Translations under genes and position numbers: made by a program | The notes under the pieces: generated by a model | Database searches by the model: none | What the model saw: only the letters and a program-made list of their open reading frames with translations | Told to the model about the DNA's origin: nothing | Assembly: GCA_963978895.1 (NCBI GenBank) | Contig: OZ022238.1 | Coordinates: 16,934,892 to 16,998,891, forward strand | Length of the DNA: 64,000 bases | Direction of reading: 5' to 3' | From: Erpobdella octoculata | Taxonomy: Eukaryota; Annelida; Clitellata; Hirudinida; Erpobdellidae | In this document: positions 1 to 11,093 of the stretch, piece by piece | How positions within the stretch are numbered: the stretch's first letter is position 1 | Layout of the letters: every line of letters begins with the position of its first letter

Positions 1-59
1 CATAGATAGATACATACACACACATACATACTTTGAATGAGCATTTAGTGCCGAAATAT

Positions 60-456
60 TGTTAAAAACACATACATACATACATACATACATACATACA
101 TACATACATACATACATACATACATACATACATACATACATACATACATACATACATACATACATACATACATACATACATACATACATACATACATACA
201 TACATACATACATACATACATACATACATACATACATACATACATACATACATACATACATACATACATACATACATACATACATACATACATACATACA
301 TACATACATACATACATACATACATACATACATACATACATACATACATACATACATACATACATACATACATACATACATACATACATACATACATACA
401 TACATACATACATACATACATACATACATACATACATACATACATACATACATACA

Positions 457-487
<31 letters not shown>

Positions 488-488
488 G

Positions 489-519
<31 letters not shown>

Positions 520-655
520 GTACATACATACATACATACATACATACATACATACATACATACATACATACATACGTACATAAACACACACACAGACACA
601 CATACATGCACATACACATACATACATACACACATACATACGCACATACATATAT
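60..655. repeat. (CATA)n microsatellite
   Basis: About 520 bp of almost pure CATA repeats with a few CATATG and CACA variants, grading at the right into CACATA/TATA-rich sequence. It is open in several frames on both strands only because the 4-bp unit has no stop codon in those phases. It ends where a Helitron 3' terminus begins (CTAG near 665). I see no coding signal. Confidence 0.97.
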
Positions 656-664
656 ATATATATA

Positions 665-1200
665 CTAGCGGGGTTACCCGGCGTTGCCCGGGGTTTTTAG
701 AGGTTTTTCTAATGTTTGTCTCTCTCGCTCCCGTTCCCTTCTCCACTTTCCCGTTTTCGTAGCGTTCCCGGTCGCTTTTCCGCTCTCGGTCGTTTTCCAG
801 CTCCCGGTCGCTTTCCCGCTCAGAAGTTCTGTTATCGATTTTCTCTCTTGCTCGCGTTTCCTTCCAAGCTTGCTCTCCCGATTCCAGTCGCTTTCCGCGT
901 TCCCGGTCGCTTTCCCGTTCCCGGTCGCTTTCCCGTTCCCGGTCGCTTTCCCGTTCCCGGTCGCTTTCCCGTTCCCGGTCGCTTTCCCGTTCCCGGTCGC
1001 TTTCCCGTTCCCGGTCGCTTTCCCGTTTCCGGTCGCTTTCCCGTTCCCGCTCACGCTTGCTCTCCCGTTCCCGGTCATGCTTGCTCTCCCATTCCCGGTC
1101 ACGGTAGCTCTCCCGTTCCCGTTTCCGTTCCCGCTCATTTTCTCTTTTACATTCTTTCATAACTTCTGTTAGCCTATAAAACGCAAAATAGATTTGCTAA
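665..1200 (-). mobile_element. Non-autonomous Helitron, 3' part, with 18-bp minisatellite
   Basis: Read on the minus strand it ends in a GC-rich hairpin (CCGGGCAACGCCGGG), about ten further bases, then CTAG followed by T. That is the Helitron 3' signature. Its body holds an 18-bp array at about 890-1080 (GTTCCCGGTCGCTTTCCC), far richer in GC than its surroundings. The 5' end is missing, apparently interrupted by the next Helitron at about 1203. Long frames across it (RERESD, GNGKAT and PFPVAF repeats) come from the array and are not genes. Confidence 0.75.
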
Positions 1201-1202
1201 GA

Positions 1203-1554
1203 CTATATATATATATATATGAATGTTTGTGGGTTAGTTTGTCTATTATAGAAACGGGAAAGCACCCGGAACGGACAGCGAGCGGGAACAGAAAAGCAAG
1301 CGTGAGCGGGAATGGGAGAGCAAACGTGAGCGGGAACGGGGCAGCGACCGGGACGGGAAAACGACCGGGAGCGGGAAAGCGACAGGGAGCGGGAAAGCGA
1401 CCGGGAGCGGGAAAGCGACCGGCAGTGGGAAAACGACCGAAAACGGAAAAGCTAACAGGAGTGGGAAAGCAGGTGGGAAAGGAAACGGGAGAGAAAGAGA
1501 CAAACATTAGAAAAACCTCTAAAAAACCGGGGCAACGCCGGGTATCTCCGCTAG
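1203..1554 (+). mobile_element. Non-autonomous Helitron, short copy
   Basis: It starts at a TATATATATATATGAATG-type 5' end and finishes with the hairpin GGGGCAACGCCGGG, then CTAG and T at 1551-1555. The body carries GCGGGAAAGCGACCGG-type repeats in the orientation opposite to the preceding element, so the two Helitrons lie head to head. The expected 5' TC reads AC here, so that end is slightly degraded. Confidence 0.7.
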
Positions 1555-1644
1555 TACATACATAAACACACACACACAGACACACATACATGCACATACA
1601 CATACATACATACACACATACATACGCACATACATATATATATA

Positions 1645-1839
1645 GTTCCCGCTCGCTCACCCGCTCCGCTCCGCTCATTTTGTGACGGATTTCAAAACAA
1701 TTTTTTTCTTTTTGATTTTCATTGACTCTCAAGGTTGTGTGAAAATTTCATTACGATCGGATGAATGGTGTAGCAATGCATAAAGGACATTAACATACAT
1801 AAATACATATATACAAACATTCATTTTTATATATATAGA
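1645..1839 (-). mobile_element. Helitron 5' fragment
   Basis: On the minus strand it begins TCTATATATATAAAAATG after an A, the Helitron 5' signature seen repeatedly in this window. It continues through the family body (CCGATCGTAATGAAATTT, then CTCAAGG) to the GCGGGTGAGCGAGCGGGAA block, where similarity stops without a CTAG end. Other copies stop at the same block, so this may be a distinct subfamily. Confidence 0.65.
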
Positions 1840-1840
1840 T

Positions 1841-3163
1841 TAGGGATGTCACGGGTACCCGAACCCGAACCCGAGTTCGGTACTACCCGGTCTTTTTCTG
1901 ATACCCGAACCCGAACTCGAACCCGAAAGTGTGAAAATTTGATACCCGAACCCGAAAATGTGAAAACTTGATACCCGAACCGAACCCGAAAATGAGAAAA
2001 CTTGATACCCGAACCCGAACTCGAACCCGAAAATGTAAAAACTTGATACCCGAACCCGAACCCGAAAATTCATAAGCTTAATACCCGAACTCGGAGTTGG
2101 GAACAAAAAAATTTTTTTAGTAAATAAATATTTATTCCAGTTTTAAAAATAGCAGCACAAACAGAGTTTTCATAACTTTTCTAGTTTATTAAAAATGAAA
2201 AAGTATTAGGAACCGATTTATTAGTGATTGTGTAAGCTAGACCACTAATCCGTTTGATTATCAGGCCGGACCGAGCCGCGAACGAACTAAAATAATTAAG
2301 CCTCCTTCGGTCGAAGAAATCGCGGATAGCCATGACTCTAAACTTTTTACTTCAGTTATATAATCTTATATTTATTCATTCATATACTCAAAGTTTTTCT
2401 GATATAACAAAGACCCTTTGTTATAAAGATAATCTTGCATAATCCTAAACTTTAACTGGCAAAGTCTATAAATGATCTATGCGTCACAGTCATTTTATTG
2501 GCAAATGTGTAAGCTAGAACACTAATCCGCCTGATTACCCGACCGGACCGAGCCGCGAAAAAAATTAATAAATTACCATAATTTAAGAGGTAACGTATTA
2601 TACTAATCGCAAGCCATACAAGTTTTGTATTATCACTTTTGCGTAACAAATAACACAAATAGGTCATTTTATTGGTGAGTGTGTAAGCTAGACCACTAAT
2701 CCGCCTGATTATCTGGCCGGACCGAGCCGCGATCGAACTAAAACAATTAAGCCTCCTTCGGCCAAAGAAATCACATTATTTGGAAAGCTAAAAAATAACT
2801 TGTTATGGTTTATTTAATACGTGTAATGTCCAATGGATGAATTGATCGCTCTCGTTTGTATATGTATATACACTAGGTAAATTTAAAATCAATCCAGGAA
2901 TTTGAAATCATAAGCCAGTACCCTAACCCGAACCCGAACCCGAACCCGAACCCGGTTTTTTAAAAACTACAAACCCGAACCCGAACCCGAAAACCTGAGT
3001 TTCACAAACCCGAACCCGAACCCGAAAACTCGAGTTTTACAAACCCGAACCCGAACCCGAAAACTCTAGTTTCACAAACCCGAACCCGAACCCGAAAACT
3101 CTAGTTTCACAAACCCGAACCCGAACCCGAAAACTCCAAAAAGTACTACCCGTGACATCCCTA
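1841..3163. mobile_element. hAT-like element with CCCGAA subterminal repeats
   Basis: Inverted ends TAGGGATGTCACGGGTA and TACCCGTGACATCCCTA bound a 1,323-bp element. The flanking 8-mers ATATAGAT and ATATATAT differ at one base, consistent with a hAT target duplication in TA-rich DNA. About 200 bp at each end is made of reiterated CCCGAA hexamers. No transposase was recognised inside, so it is probably non-autonomous. A region in the middle carries three copies of a 60-90-bp motif (separate entry). Confidence 0.7.
2229..2772. repeat. Three copies of an internal GC-rich motif
   Basis: Copies at about 2229-2325, 2505-2562 and 2678-2772 share GTGTAAGCTAGACCACTAAT, then GGCCGGACCGAGCCGCG. Two of them continue into AATTAAGCCTCCTTCGG. 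They are the only GC-rich islands in the core of the CCCGAA element. No open frame runs through them. They could be an amplified protein-binding motif or remnants of a small nested repeat. Confidence 0.75.
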
Positions 3164-3168
3164 ATATA

Positions 3169-3345
3169 TATATATAGTTCCCGCTCGCTCACCCGCTCGC
3201 TCACCCGCTCCGCTCCGCTCCGCTCATTTTTTGACGGATTTCAAATTTTATTTCTCTATATTTGATTCCCCTTGACTCTCAAGGTTGTGTGAAAATTTCA
3301 TTACGATCGGATGAATGGTGTAGCAATGCATAAATAACATACCTA
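3169..3345 (-). mobile_element. Helitron 5'-region fragment
   Basis: Same body as the fragment at 1645-1839: the GC-rich GCTCGCTCACCCGCTCCGC block, then the CTCAAGGTTGTGTGAAAATT and GGTGTAGCAATGCATAAA segments. It lies directly right of the CCCGAA hAT element, so the hAT may have inserted next to or into a Helitron end. It runs into a long TA repeat at about 3340-3427. Confidence 0.6.
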
Positions 3346-3371
3346 TATATATATATATATACATACAAACA

Positions 3372-3427
<56 letters not shown>
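3346..3427. repeat. (TA)n microsatellite
   Basis: TA dinucleotides, interrupted by ACATACAAACATTC at about 3360-3376. They lead straight into the 5' terminus of the large Helitron at 3428, as is common for this family, whose 5' end is itself TATATATA-rich. Confidence 0.85.
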
Positions 3428-3430
<3 letters not shown>

Positions 3431-5544
3431 TATATATAAAAATGAAATGTTTGTTTGTTTGTTTGTTTGTTTGTTTGTTCGGACATAAAATGTAAACGGC
3501 AAAACAGATTTAAATGAAATTTGGCACACTTATGTATCTTATTCAAGCGGTGGTTCCTGTAAAATTTTAAATAAATTGGTTCCTCCGTTGATGTTTTATG
3601 GACAAAAAACGTTTTGGTCAGCGGTAGTAAGTTGGAGTAAATTTTTTTTCTACAAAATAAAAATAAATTAATTTATAGTTAAATTATACAAAATATTTTT
3701 AATTTTTTTTCTTAAGTTTTAAAGGTTTTAAATATAAATATTAAATTAAATTAATATGTGTGTTGTTTAGTGCCGCCCATAGATATCTATGGTGCCACCG
3801 GATACCTTTGTTTTGATTTCATAGAGCTCATTGAGGCTCATTCTCTTCCGAACCTCCGACACGACAGCTCTGCTATCGGTAAACTTTATATTTGATTTTA
3901 GCAACTTATTTTTTAAATCTAGATAACTTTGGATTTCAGGACTAATCAATAAATTGCGGGTGGAATTTCTTCTATTTAGAGATATTTTGTGCTTCACAAA
4001 AAGAGTTCCAGACTTAACAAATTAAAATTAAATCAAATTAGAAATTCATTGTTCATATCTCCCATTCATAAGTAAGTGGCAAAGCTTTGGTAATTTGTTT
4101 TTAGTTTTTAAAATCATGATTTACTGTGTATCTTTCAATTTGTTTCGTTTGTTGCACTGCACGTGTTTAATTATGTTATATTATTATTATTATAAGATTA
4201 TCATTATGCTCTAACATTTTGTGTTTTACAAAAGGAGTTGCAGATAGGAAAAATAAATTTAAATTCATTGTTCATATTTATCGTTCAAGGCTTCTGACTT
4301 CAATTGTTCCTTATCTAATATTGTTGAGCGACGAGCTTCTTATCGGTAAATGAGAATTTTTTTTGGGCAGGTAAGTTTTTTTTTATGTGATGGCATTACA
4401 ACCATTATTATTCATGAGTAGTTATGACTATAAGATTATGAATTAATTTATCGGTCTTATTTTATTTTTTACTTTTCAGAGGAAATTAGAAAATTACATT
4501 TTAAAGAAAATCTTACATGCAACACCAATTTATTGTAAAAGTTTCACTGATATATGAGGTGCATGAAATTTGAAAGAAATGAAAGCAAGTGCAGTTATTT
4601 TTGTGTTTCAACAAAATCATGAACAAAGTTCTCAAGCCAGCCTATCAATCTGCTGCTGTTTTGTTCAATTTATAATTGCATCATTTGCTAAATAAAAGTG
4701 GTACTCTTCGATTGTTCCAAATTGATGATCTCAGAAAACTCTCGGAAAATTCATTAAGTTAATGCTTTGAAGGTTTTTAATATTATTATTACTTCATGTT
4801 TTATTTCAATCTGTGTTTTATATCACATTTTTCAAAGCCACGGGTCAACATTTATTAACATGCCACATGTAGCGTTATATGCTTTCTGTAGACATGACAC
4901 TTAAAAACTAAGAACAACTCAAAAACTAAGACTAGCGATTTTTCGAAAAGCAGCTGTTGAACAGTGTGTGATAAATCTATTGTAAGCATTTATAATCTTA
5001 CAAGTATTTAAAATAAATATAACCTGTTGAGATATATGAGCGGATTTTAACATTATTGCAGCCGTTAACTAATGAATTCTTTTTTTTTCAGCTTCAGTCA
5101 ATCATAGTAAGCCTTTGCAGAAGATCACACTTGCAGAGTGGAACCAATACATTAAAGAACACTAATTAAAATTGAGGAAGTTCAGACGTAACTAAACGAG
5201 CAAACCAAACAACAACGTGTTAACGAGAGAACAGATCAATTTTGATGACTGTGCACAGCATTCCGCTACAGCCCATCTAAGCCACATTGGGAAGGCTCTA
5301 AAATTTAATGGAGGAACAGAAGAGCGAAAAGAAGAGCAAGCTGGAGCGGTAAAGCGTAAAAGCAACCGGGATCGGGAAAAGTAAAAGAGACTGGGGCCGG
5401 AAAAGCGACCGTGAGCAGAAATGCGACCAGGAGTGAGAAAGCGACATGGAACGGGAAAGCAAGCGGTTAAGGAAACGGGAGCCAGAGAGAAAAAACGATA
5501 AAAAGCCTTTAAAATCCCCGGGCAACGCCGGGTAACCCAGCTAG
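3428..5544 (+). mobile_element. Large Helitron (2.1 kb) with exon-like cargo
   Basis: It starts TCTTATATATAAAAATG after an A, followed by a GTTT repeat. It ends with the hairpin CCCGGGCAACGCCGGG, then CTAG and T at 5541-5545. Between these ends is about 1.6 kb unlike the small copies. That stretch includes a 77-codon minus-strand frame (3767-3997) ending in a donor-like sequence. On the plus strand near 5091 there is a polypyrimidine-AG acceptor followed by a short open frame that stops near 5165. This is what host gene fragments captured by a Helitron look like. No Rep/helicase was seen, so it is non-autonomous. Confidence 0.65.
3767..3997 (-). pseudogene. Exon-like open frame inside Helitron (possible captured gene fragment)
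   Basis: A 76-residue frame with ordinary amino-acid composition, unlike the repeat frames around it. It is rich in Lys, Glu and Leu and contains VSEVRKRMSLNELYEIKTK. A GTATCC donor-like site follows the EIKTK codons, and the frame then reads a short way on to a stop. No family recognised. It lies wholly within the Helitron 3428-5544. Alternatives are a chance frame or a remnant of the element's own gene. Confidence 0.35.
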
Positions 5545-5545
5545 T

Positions 5546-5890
5546 ATATATATAAATTAGATTATATATGTATGTCCGGATGTCTTTCATGTATTGCTAC
5601 ACCATTCATCCGATCGCAAACTCCGCCTTGCTTTTGCAAGCCAGTCCCAAGCCTGGAGAAAGGAGGAGGGGAAAGTTAGTGAGTTTAAATTATGATCCAC
5701 GACAGGAAGTACTTAGGTGCTTCCAGCATACAGCCATTACAGTCTTAAAACATCTGGTGTAAAGGACTATAAACTATTAAAAAAAAATCATCCGATCGTA
5801 ATGCAATTTTCACACTAGCTTGGGAGGCAAAGGTTTTTGTGAAAAAAAATTGAAATCAGGCAAAAAATGAACCGAGCGGGAACAATATAC
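5546..5890 (+). mobile_element. Helitron 5' fragment interrupted by a retro-insert
   Basis: Carries the family body (CATTGCTACACCATTCATCC, GATCGTAATGCAATTTTCAC) and ends at GAACCGAGCGGGAAC like the other truncated copies. A 171-bp poly-A-tailed sequence splits it at the CCGATCG motif (next entry). The 5' terminus is degraded (AGATTATATATG). Confidence 0.6.
5617..5787 (+). mobile_element. 171-bp retroposed sequence with poly-A tail
   Basis: Flanked by an exact 11-bp direct repeat TCATCCGATCG (5606-5616 and 5788-5798) and ending in a short A-run, so it inserted by target-primed reverse transcription. The body contains CCAGTCCCAAGCCTGGAG and CAGGAAGTACTTAGGTG. These remind me of the 3' ends of RTE-type non-LTR elements and their SINE partners, but that is from memory. 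It has no tRNA promoter boxes that I can see. Confidence 0.65.
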
Positions 5891-5939
5891 ATATACATAT
5901 ATATACATATGTATATATATGTACGTATATATATATATA

Positions 5940-6973
5940 CAGGGGCGGATCCAGGATTTTGTTAAGGAGGGCGCATCCATGAGTGCCAGCCCATAGGGGC
6001 AAGAAAAATCCCCCTTCCTGAAAAATTGATGACATTTTTTTATACCATTGCTATTAATGTATTGTTTACGAATTTATACATGTATAATGGATTTGCCCTC
6101 TTATACAAATATTTTAAATGTAACTATCAGTGATGGTTAAAATCAGTGATGGGCACAAACTATTTTTTTAGTTAAACTTCAACTAACTTTTAATTAAAAA
6201 ACTTTAGTTAAACTTTCAGTTGCAATTAATTTAAAATAGTTGATAAATAAACTAAAAAAAGTTTTAACTATTTCTTAATTTTTTTGTTTTTTATATTGAT
6301 TTTGGCACTTTCGGTTCTTTCAATTAACTTTTTGAAATTTTATTCCTTAATCATTTAATAACATGATCAAAGAGTAGAATGACTCAATGTTTTAAATTTT
6401 AGCGATGTCAAAAGTATCCGGTAAAAACAACGCGCCCTATGCACCCTATTTTTTTTACTGATTCCTAGTCTATATTATACTATATGCTTTCCTCTACACT
6501 ACAACACGGCCAGGCTCGATAGTTATAAAGGAAGGTATTGTAAACATAAAGTTTTATTTAAATTTTTTTAAGCAACTAAATTTTAATAATTAAAATTTTT
6601 AGTAAGCAACTAAAAAAAATTTAGTTAAACTTTGACTAAACTTTTTTGACTTAGTTAAACTTTGCTTTTAATTGAAAATAGTAGTTAAACTATTAGTTAG
6701 TAACTTTTTAGTTAACTTTTGCCCATCACTGGTAAAAATGTGTGTGCTATAATTGGAAATCCAACAATGTTTACGCTTGAAACGAGCGTATACATTGATT
6801 GAGCGCTTAACTCTTTACTAAATTTATTTTTATTTAAAATAGATTTTATTTATAAGTTTATTACTAAATATTATGCACATAGTTTAAATTTGTTTAATGA
6901 TTTGTTTAATGTAAATTATTTTTAACTATTTCACAATGGGGGCGCGAGTCCCCCTTGCCCCCTCTGGATCCGC

Positions 6974-6975
<2 letters not shown>
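5940..6975. mobile_element. hAT-like element with GGGGCGGATCCAGG ends
   Basis: Inverted ends AGGGGCGGATCCAGG and CTCTGGATCCGCCC, of a form common in degraded hAT elements. The target duplication cannot be read because both flanks are TA repeats. The interior is AT-rich with no recognisable transposase and is interrupted by a smaller element at 6144-6731. Confidence 0.55.
6144..6731. mobile_element. Nested hAT-like MITE (588 bp)
   Basis: Inverted ends CAGTGATGGGCA and TGCCCATCACTG, flanked by 8-mers GTTAAAAT and GTAAAAAT (one mismatch). Both subterminal regions are full of TAGTTAAACTT-like motifs. There is no coding capacity. It sits inside the 5940-6975 element and is therefore the younger insertion. 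Confidence 0.7.
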
Positions 6976-7020
<45 letters not shown>

Positions 7021-7024
<4 letters not shown>

Positions 7025-7240
7025 AGCGGAAACGGGAGAGTAAACGGAAACGGGAGAGCAAGGGGGAACGAGCAATAGAGAAGAACGATAGAAAAACTTT
7101 CAAAAACCCCGGGCATTGTACACTCGATTGCTCTTGGAGATTGATTTTTTTTAATTGTAACAATTTTGTACATTAAACTTTTAATAAAAAACCAAAATAA
7201 TTTATAAGGCAAAACAATGTCTGCTGGGTCAGCTAGTATA
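7021..7240 (+). mobile_element. Helitron 3' fragment, end interrupted
   Basis: GCGGAAACGGGAGAG-type repeats lead to AAAACCCCGGGCA, the left arm of the family hairpin. About 100 unrelated AT-rich bases follow, and the expected tail (GGGTCAGCTAGT) resumes at about 7225. The 3' hairpin has thus been split by an insertion of unknown type. Confidence 0.5.
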
Positions 7241-8580
7241 TACATATATGATATGTATACTCTTTTTACAAAGTTCTTCTTAACTTGCTTTCTTGTTTCA
7301 GATGTATCAGGATAGGATACAGAATTCTGAGAACAAGAGGCGCCATGCATTTGCATAAGAATGCGTTGTAAATCTTCAAATCTTCCCTTTACCAACATTT
7401 TTTAGAGGTGTAGCTCGTGGGAAGGGGGAACTCGTATCCCGAGCACCATTTGGAAGGAGCACCAAAAGCTTTTTGGAAGGGGTGCAAAATTTTTTGAAAA
7501 TAACCTATAACTACACCCAGTTATCAGCTATTGCTGAAAACAAAAGTGCGTTTTGAAAAATTTTTGAAAAAGTATCTGTGACTCCAACCCCCCCCCTCCC
7601 GTCCCGGTCATCAGCTACTTTTAAAGGAAACGTTTATAGATTGGAATTTCTAGGAGCGCTTTTGTTAGACATTGTCTCCAGACGCCAAAAACTTTAATAT
7701 GAACTATGAACCACTAATAGGCAAACCCCTAATTACTCCTTGCTAAATTTTGTTTTTCGGAAGAAAATGCATTATGCGACCTTCCCGCAATAGAAAAGAT
7801 GCATAAAGCCATATCAACCACACGTGAAAAGGTTGCAGGTTGAAAAGGTGAAGCTGGCACTGACTGGCAGGCAAAACAAATTTAGATGATGGCCGGCTTC
7901 AAATGTGGTTTACATCAAAGATGGATAAAATTATGTGTTAAAGAATTTCTAAACTAAGAAGTTCACTGAACAAATAGACCAGTTCAAGAACATTGTATGA
8001 GGTGTTAATAAGAGATTAGTTGTGGGAATTGTTTTAGTAGATGCGGCGGTTGAGATTATCCACGGAAATGTTGTTGTCGAAGCTTTCGTTGATTATAGAA
8101 GAAATTGATTATAGTGAGATTATAGTAAGACATAACTTAATAATGCAAACAAAAATACTAACTAAAATTACTACACTGAACACTCAATATTTTCTTTAGG
8201 TGAACTTTTTCATGCGAGTGTTAATTTTGTGTGAACAAATAACTAACTTTTTTTAATAAAAAGGCTTTTTTCGAGGGATGAAATAACGGATAAGTATATA
8301 TTTAATCTTCAATCAATCAATCCAACTATATCTCTCTCACTCTCGCTCTCTCTTTCTCTCTCCATCTCTCTTTTTTTCTTCTTTGTGAATGGATGGGTAA
8401 CGAAAACTTGATAAATAACAAAATAAAAATAGTATTTAGTACAAGAGCACTAATAGTCTCCAAAAAAACTCCAATTTACTCGGCCATGCCACATTATATC
8501 AATTGCATAAACGATCGTGTTTTTACCACGTTTTTCTCAGCTTGCTTTCTTGTCTGACTTTATATTTGTCCAAGGGTATA
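7241..8580. other. Intergenic, no recognisable gene
   Basis: Low-complexity AT-rich sequence with a C-rich run near 7590 and a TCTCTC run near 8330-8370. Short frames here show no family features and no splice structure that I could support. Confidence 0.6.
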
Positions 8581-8582
8581 TA

Positions 8583-8827
8583 TCTATATATATAAAAATG
8601 AATGTTTGTATATATGTCCTTTATGCATTGCTACACCATTCATCCGATCATAATGAAATTTTCACACAACCTTGAGAGTCAAGGGGAATCAAATATAAAG
8701 AAAAGAAATTTGAAATCCGTCACAAAATAAGCGGAGCGGAGCGGGTGAGTGAGCGGGAACTATATACATATATATACACATACATATACATACATAAATG
8801 AGCGAAAACGGGAACGGGAAGCCAACT

Positions 8828-8922
<95 letters not shown>

Positions 8923-8935
8923 ATATATATATATA
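8583..8935 (+). mobile_element. Helitron 5' fragment followed by (TA)n
   Basis: Begins TCTATATATATAAAAATGAA after an A, then the standard body (TGCATTGCTACACCATTCAT, ACAACCTTGAGAGTC) and the GAGCGGGTGAGTGAGCGGG block. From about 8831 to 8935 it is nearly pure TA repeat. Confidence 0.7.
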
Positions 8936-9030
8936 ACTTATCTATTCATATATATATATATAAAAATTTAGATGCCACATTTTTCTAATACACTAAAAAG
9001 AAGAAAATAAAATATTTAAAAAAAACATTT

Positions 9031-9360
9031 TTAAATACTACGTTTTTATGAACTAAAAAGATAAAAATAATTTTTCTCTGGGCTGTGTGAGAAATATCTT
9101 TATGGAGGCATGCATTAATTGTGGACATTCGTATAGCAAGCCATACATTTTTTATTTATATTCAAAAAAGCGTACTATCCTGTTTAAAAAATAGCAGATG
9201 GTTAGTTTGAGTAAAAAGCGCCCCACGTTTTAAGTTTTAAAAATATATGGCTTGTTATACAAATTTCCACAATTAATGCATGCCTCAATAAAGGCATTTC
9301 TCACACAGTCCGAAAAAAAGTGTTTTTATCTTTTTAGTTTACAAAAACGTGGTATTTAAA
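9031..9360. repeat. Long imperfect inverted repeat (MITE-like hairpin)
   Basis: Arms of about 120 bp (roughly 9031-9156 and 9239-9360) are reverse complements with scattered mismatches, around an 80-bp centre. Matching anchors are GGCATGCATTAATTGTGGA on the left and TTCCACAATTAATGCATGCC on the right, and ATAGCAAGCCATA against TATGGCTTGTTAT. It has no coding content. Likely a foldback or MITE. Confidence 0.75.
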
Positions 9361-9658
9361 CAAGTTTTTTTTTAATATTTTATTAATCAGGTAGGTTCGA
9401 GAATTTCCGTACTCAGTATTTCTGGAAACCTCTACAAGACTAAAACAGAGGTTTAAAAACAAACATTACTATCAATGGGCTGTCCTGCATTCGAGACTTC
9501 ACAAAATTTAAAAAAACTGTTTAAACCTGTTTTTTTTTATTGCAAACTTTTATTCAACTTGCAATCTCTGTTTGTGGGTGTTTTTTTCTGTATGAAAATC
9601 TTTAACCAGCTTTTTGACTAGCTAGGAAGCTGAAACTTTCAGCATAGCTCTATATTAG

Positions 9659-10115
9659 ATTAGCGGGGTTACCCGGCTTTGCTCGGGGTTTTCAGAGGTT
9701 TTTTCATCTTTTTTTTTTTTTTTTGCTCCCGTTTCCTTCCCCGCTTGCTCTCCCGCTTCCGGTCGCTTTCCTGTTCGCGGTTGCTTTCCCGTTTCCGTTC
9801 CGGTCATTTTTTTCCACTCTTTCCTAACTTTTTTAGCCCATAAAACGTAAAATAGATTTGCTAAAATTGCTTAAAACCTTCAAACGCTGTTACGTAAACT
9901 AAATTTCAATTTTATTACTCAATTACCTTTGATGTTAGTAAATAGGCAATTTTGGCCTGGAAAAGGTTTTTTGGCCCCTGAGCCGTGGGATCGGGTTAGG
10001 GAGTGCAAATCTTCATAATTTTTTTCCCCTGTATAAGAACAACCTCTTTGCCAAATTTTATAAAGATTGCTCCAGCGGTTCAGATTTCTATAAATGACAG
10101 ACACACAGACTCTCT
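9659..10115 (-). mobile_element. Helitron copy, degraded termini
   Basis: The plus strand reads TTAGCGGGGTTACCCGGC, then a GC-rich CGGTCGCTTTCC block and a body shared with the Helitron at 56,519-57,108 (for example TCTATAAA followed by GACAGACAC). The terminal CTAG has become TTAG and no TATATAGA 5' end remains, so this is an older copy. Confidence 0.65.
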
Positions 10116-11092
10116 ACTGATATGTTACATGGTTATCGTTTACGCATCTTTTCTTCCGAAAATATGAGATAACCTGTCCTGGCTAAAAAAATCACAAAGT
10201 TTACCTCTAACTTATAATTAAACAAACCCGGCATTTAAGCTACAATTTGTTAATAGACTCACAAATTGTATCCATACATATTTTTAATTAACAGCAATGA
10301 AGACTGGTATATAAACTATAAACATTTTGTTAAATAATTACAAAGATTGCAACGGTTCTGAAAAGAATTGAACCAATGGCGATTCAGTACTAGAGGGTGC
10401 CATTCAGTACCTACTACCGTGTTGTACTCAATGGCCACGCCGATTTTTTGGAAGAGGTTGCGTTATTATGCGTTTTTTTAAAACTGTTAAATTTTTAAAA
10501 ATTTTGATGCACATTATTTGATAGTGATATGAATATGTAAAACAAGTTTTATTCTATCACGTATAGTTTTTTTTTTGTATAATTGAGTTGAATACGAGTA
10601 GAAAAAAAGGTGGCCATTTAGTACATCTCTCTCTTAATAATAGCTTTCTCATCAGTTATCCAACTTGATTTCAAGATCACTACGTTATATTATAGAGATC
10701 AGTGATCACTAATCACAGGCAGTATAGTCATCACCTTGCTCCCATCTTCTCCAGTTAAAATAAAAACTGGAATACATTCGTCGACCTCAAGCGAATGAAA
10801 AAGCAAATCAACCTGAGGAACAAAAGCAAACTTCTTGCTTGATAGAGGCTTGAAGTAGAGATATGCGCGGGCCGTCCCATTCTTCATTTTAAGGTGATCT
10901 AAACGTGCAGGGCCGAAGTCAGCACGGGCCTGATCGAGGTTATTGTGCCAAGCTAGGGATTTTAGGCCGGTGAAAACGGGTCGGTCTGGGCCTTGAATTT
11001 TGTGCCTATGAACGGGGCGCAGTGCCTATGAACGGGGCGCAAAAAGTCGGCCCATGCAGATCTCTAGTTTAGTGATGTCAGAGCTATTAACA
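10116..11092. other. Intergenic; possible old hAT-like remnant at the right
   Basis: Mostly AT-rich with no gene. From about 10,693 (TATAGAGATC) to 11,066 (GATCTCTAG) short inverted ends enclose GGGCCG/CGGCCC-type motifs and a direct repeat of GTGCCTATGAACGGGGCGCA (11,001-11,039). This resembles other elements in the window with reiterated GGCCCG motifs. Boundaries are weak. Confidence 0.35.
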
Positions 11093-11093
11093 A

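Noticed and set aside
45..1172. Long open frames over the CATA and CGTTCCCGGTCGC repeats (CMYV, THTYIH, RERESD, PFPVAF)
   Set aside because: Their period and composition follow the DNA repeat in every frame and on both strands; no splice or domain signal.
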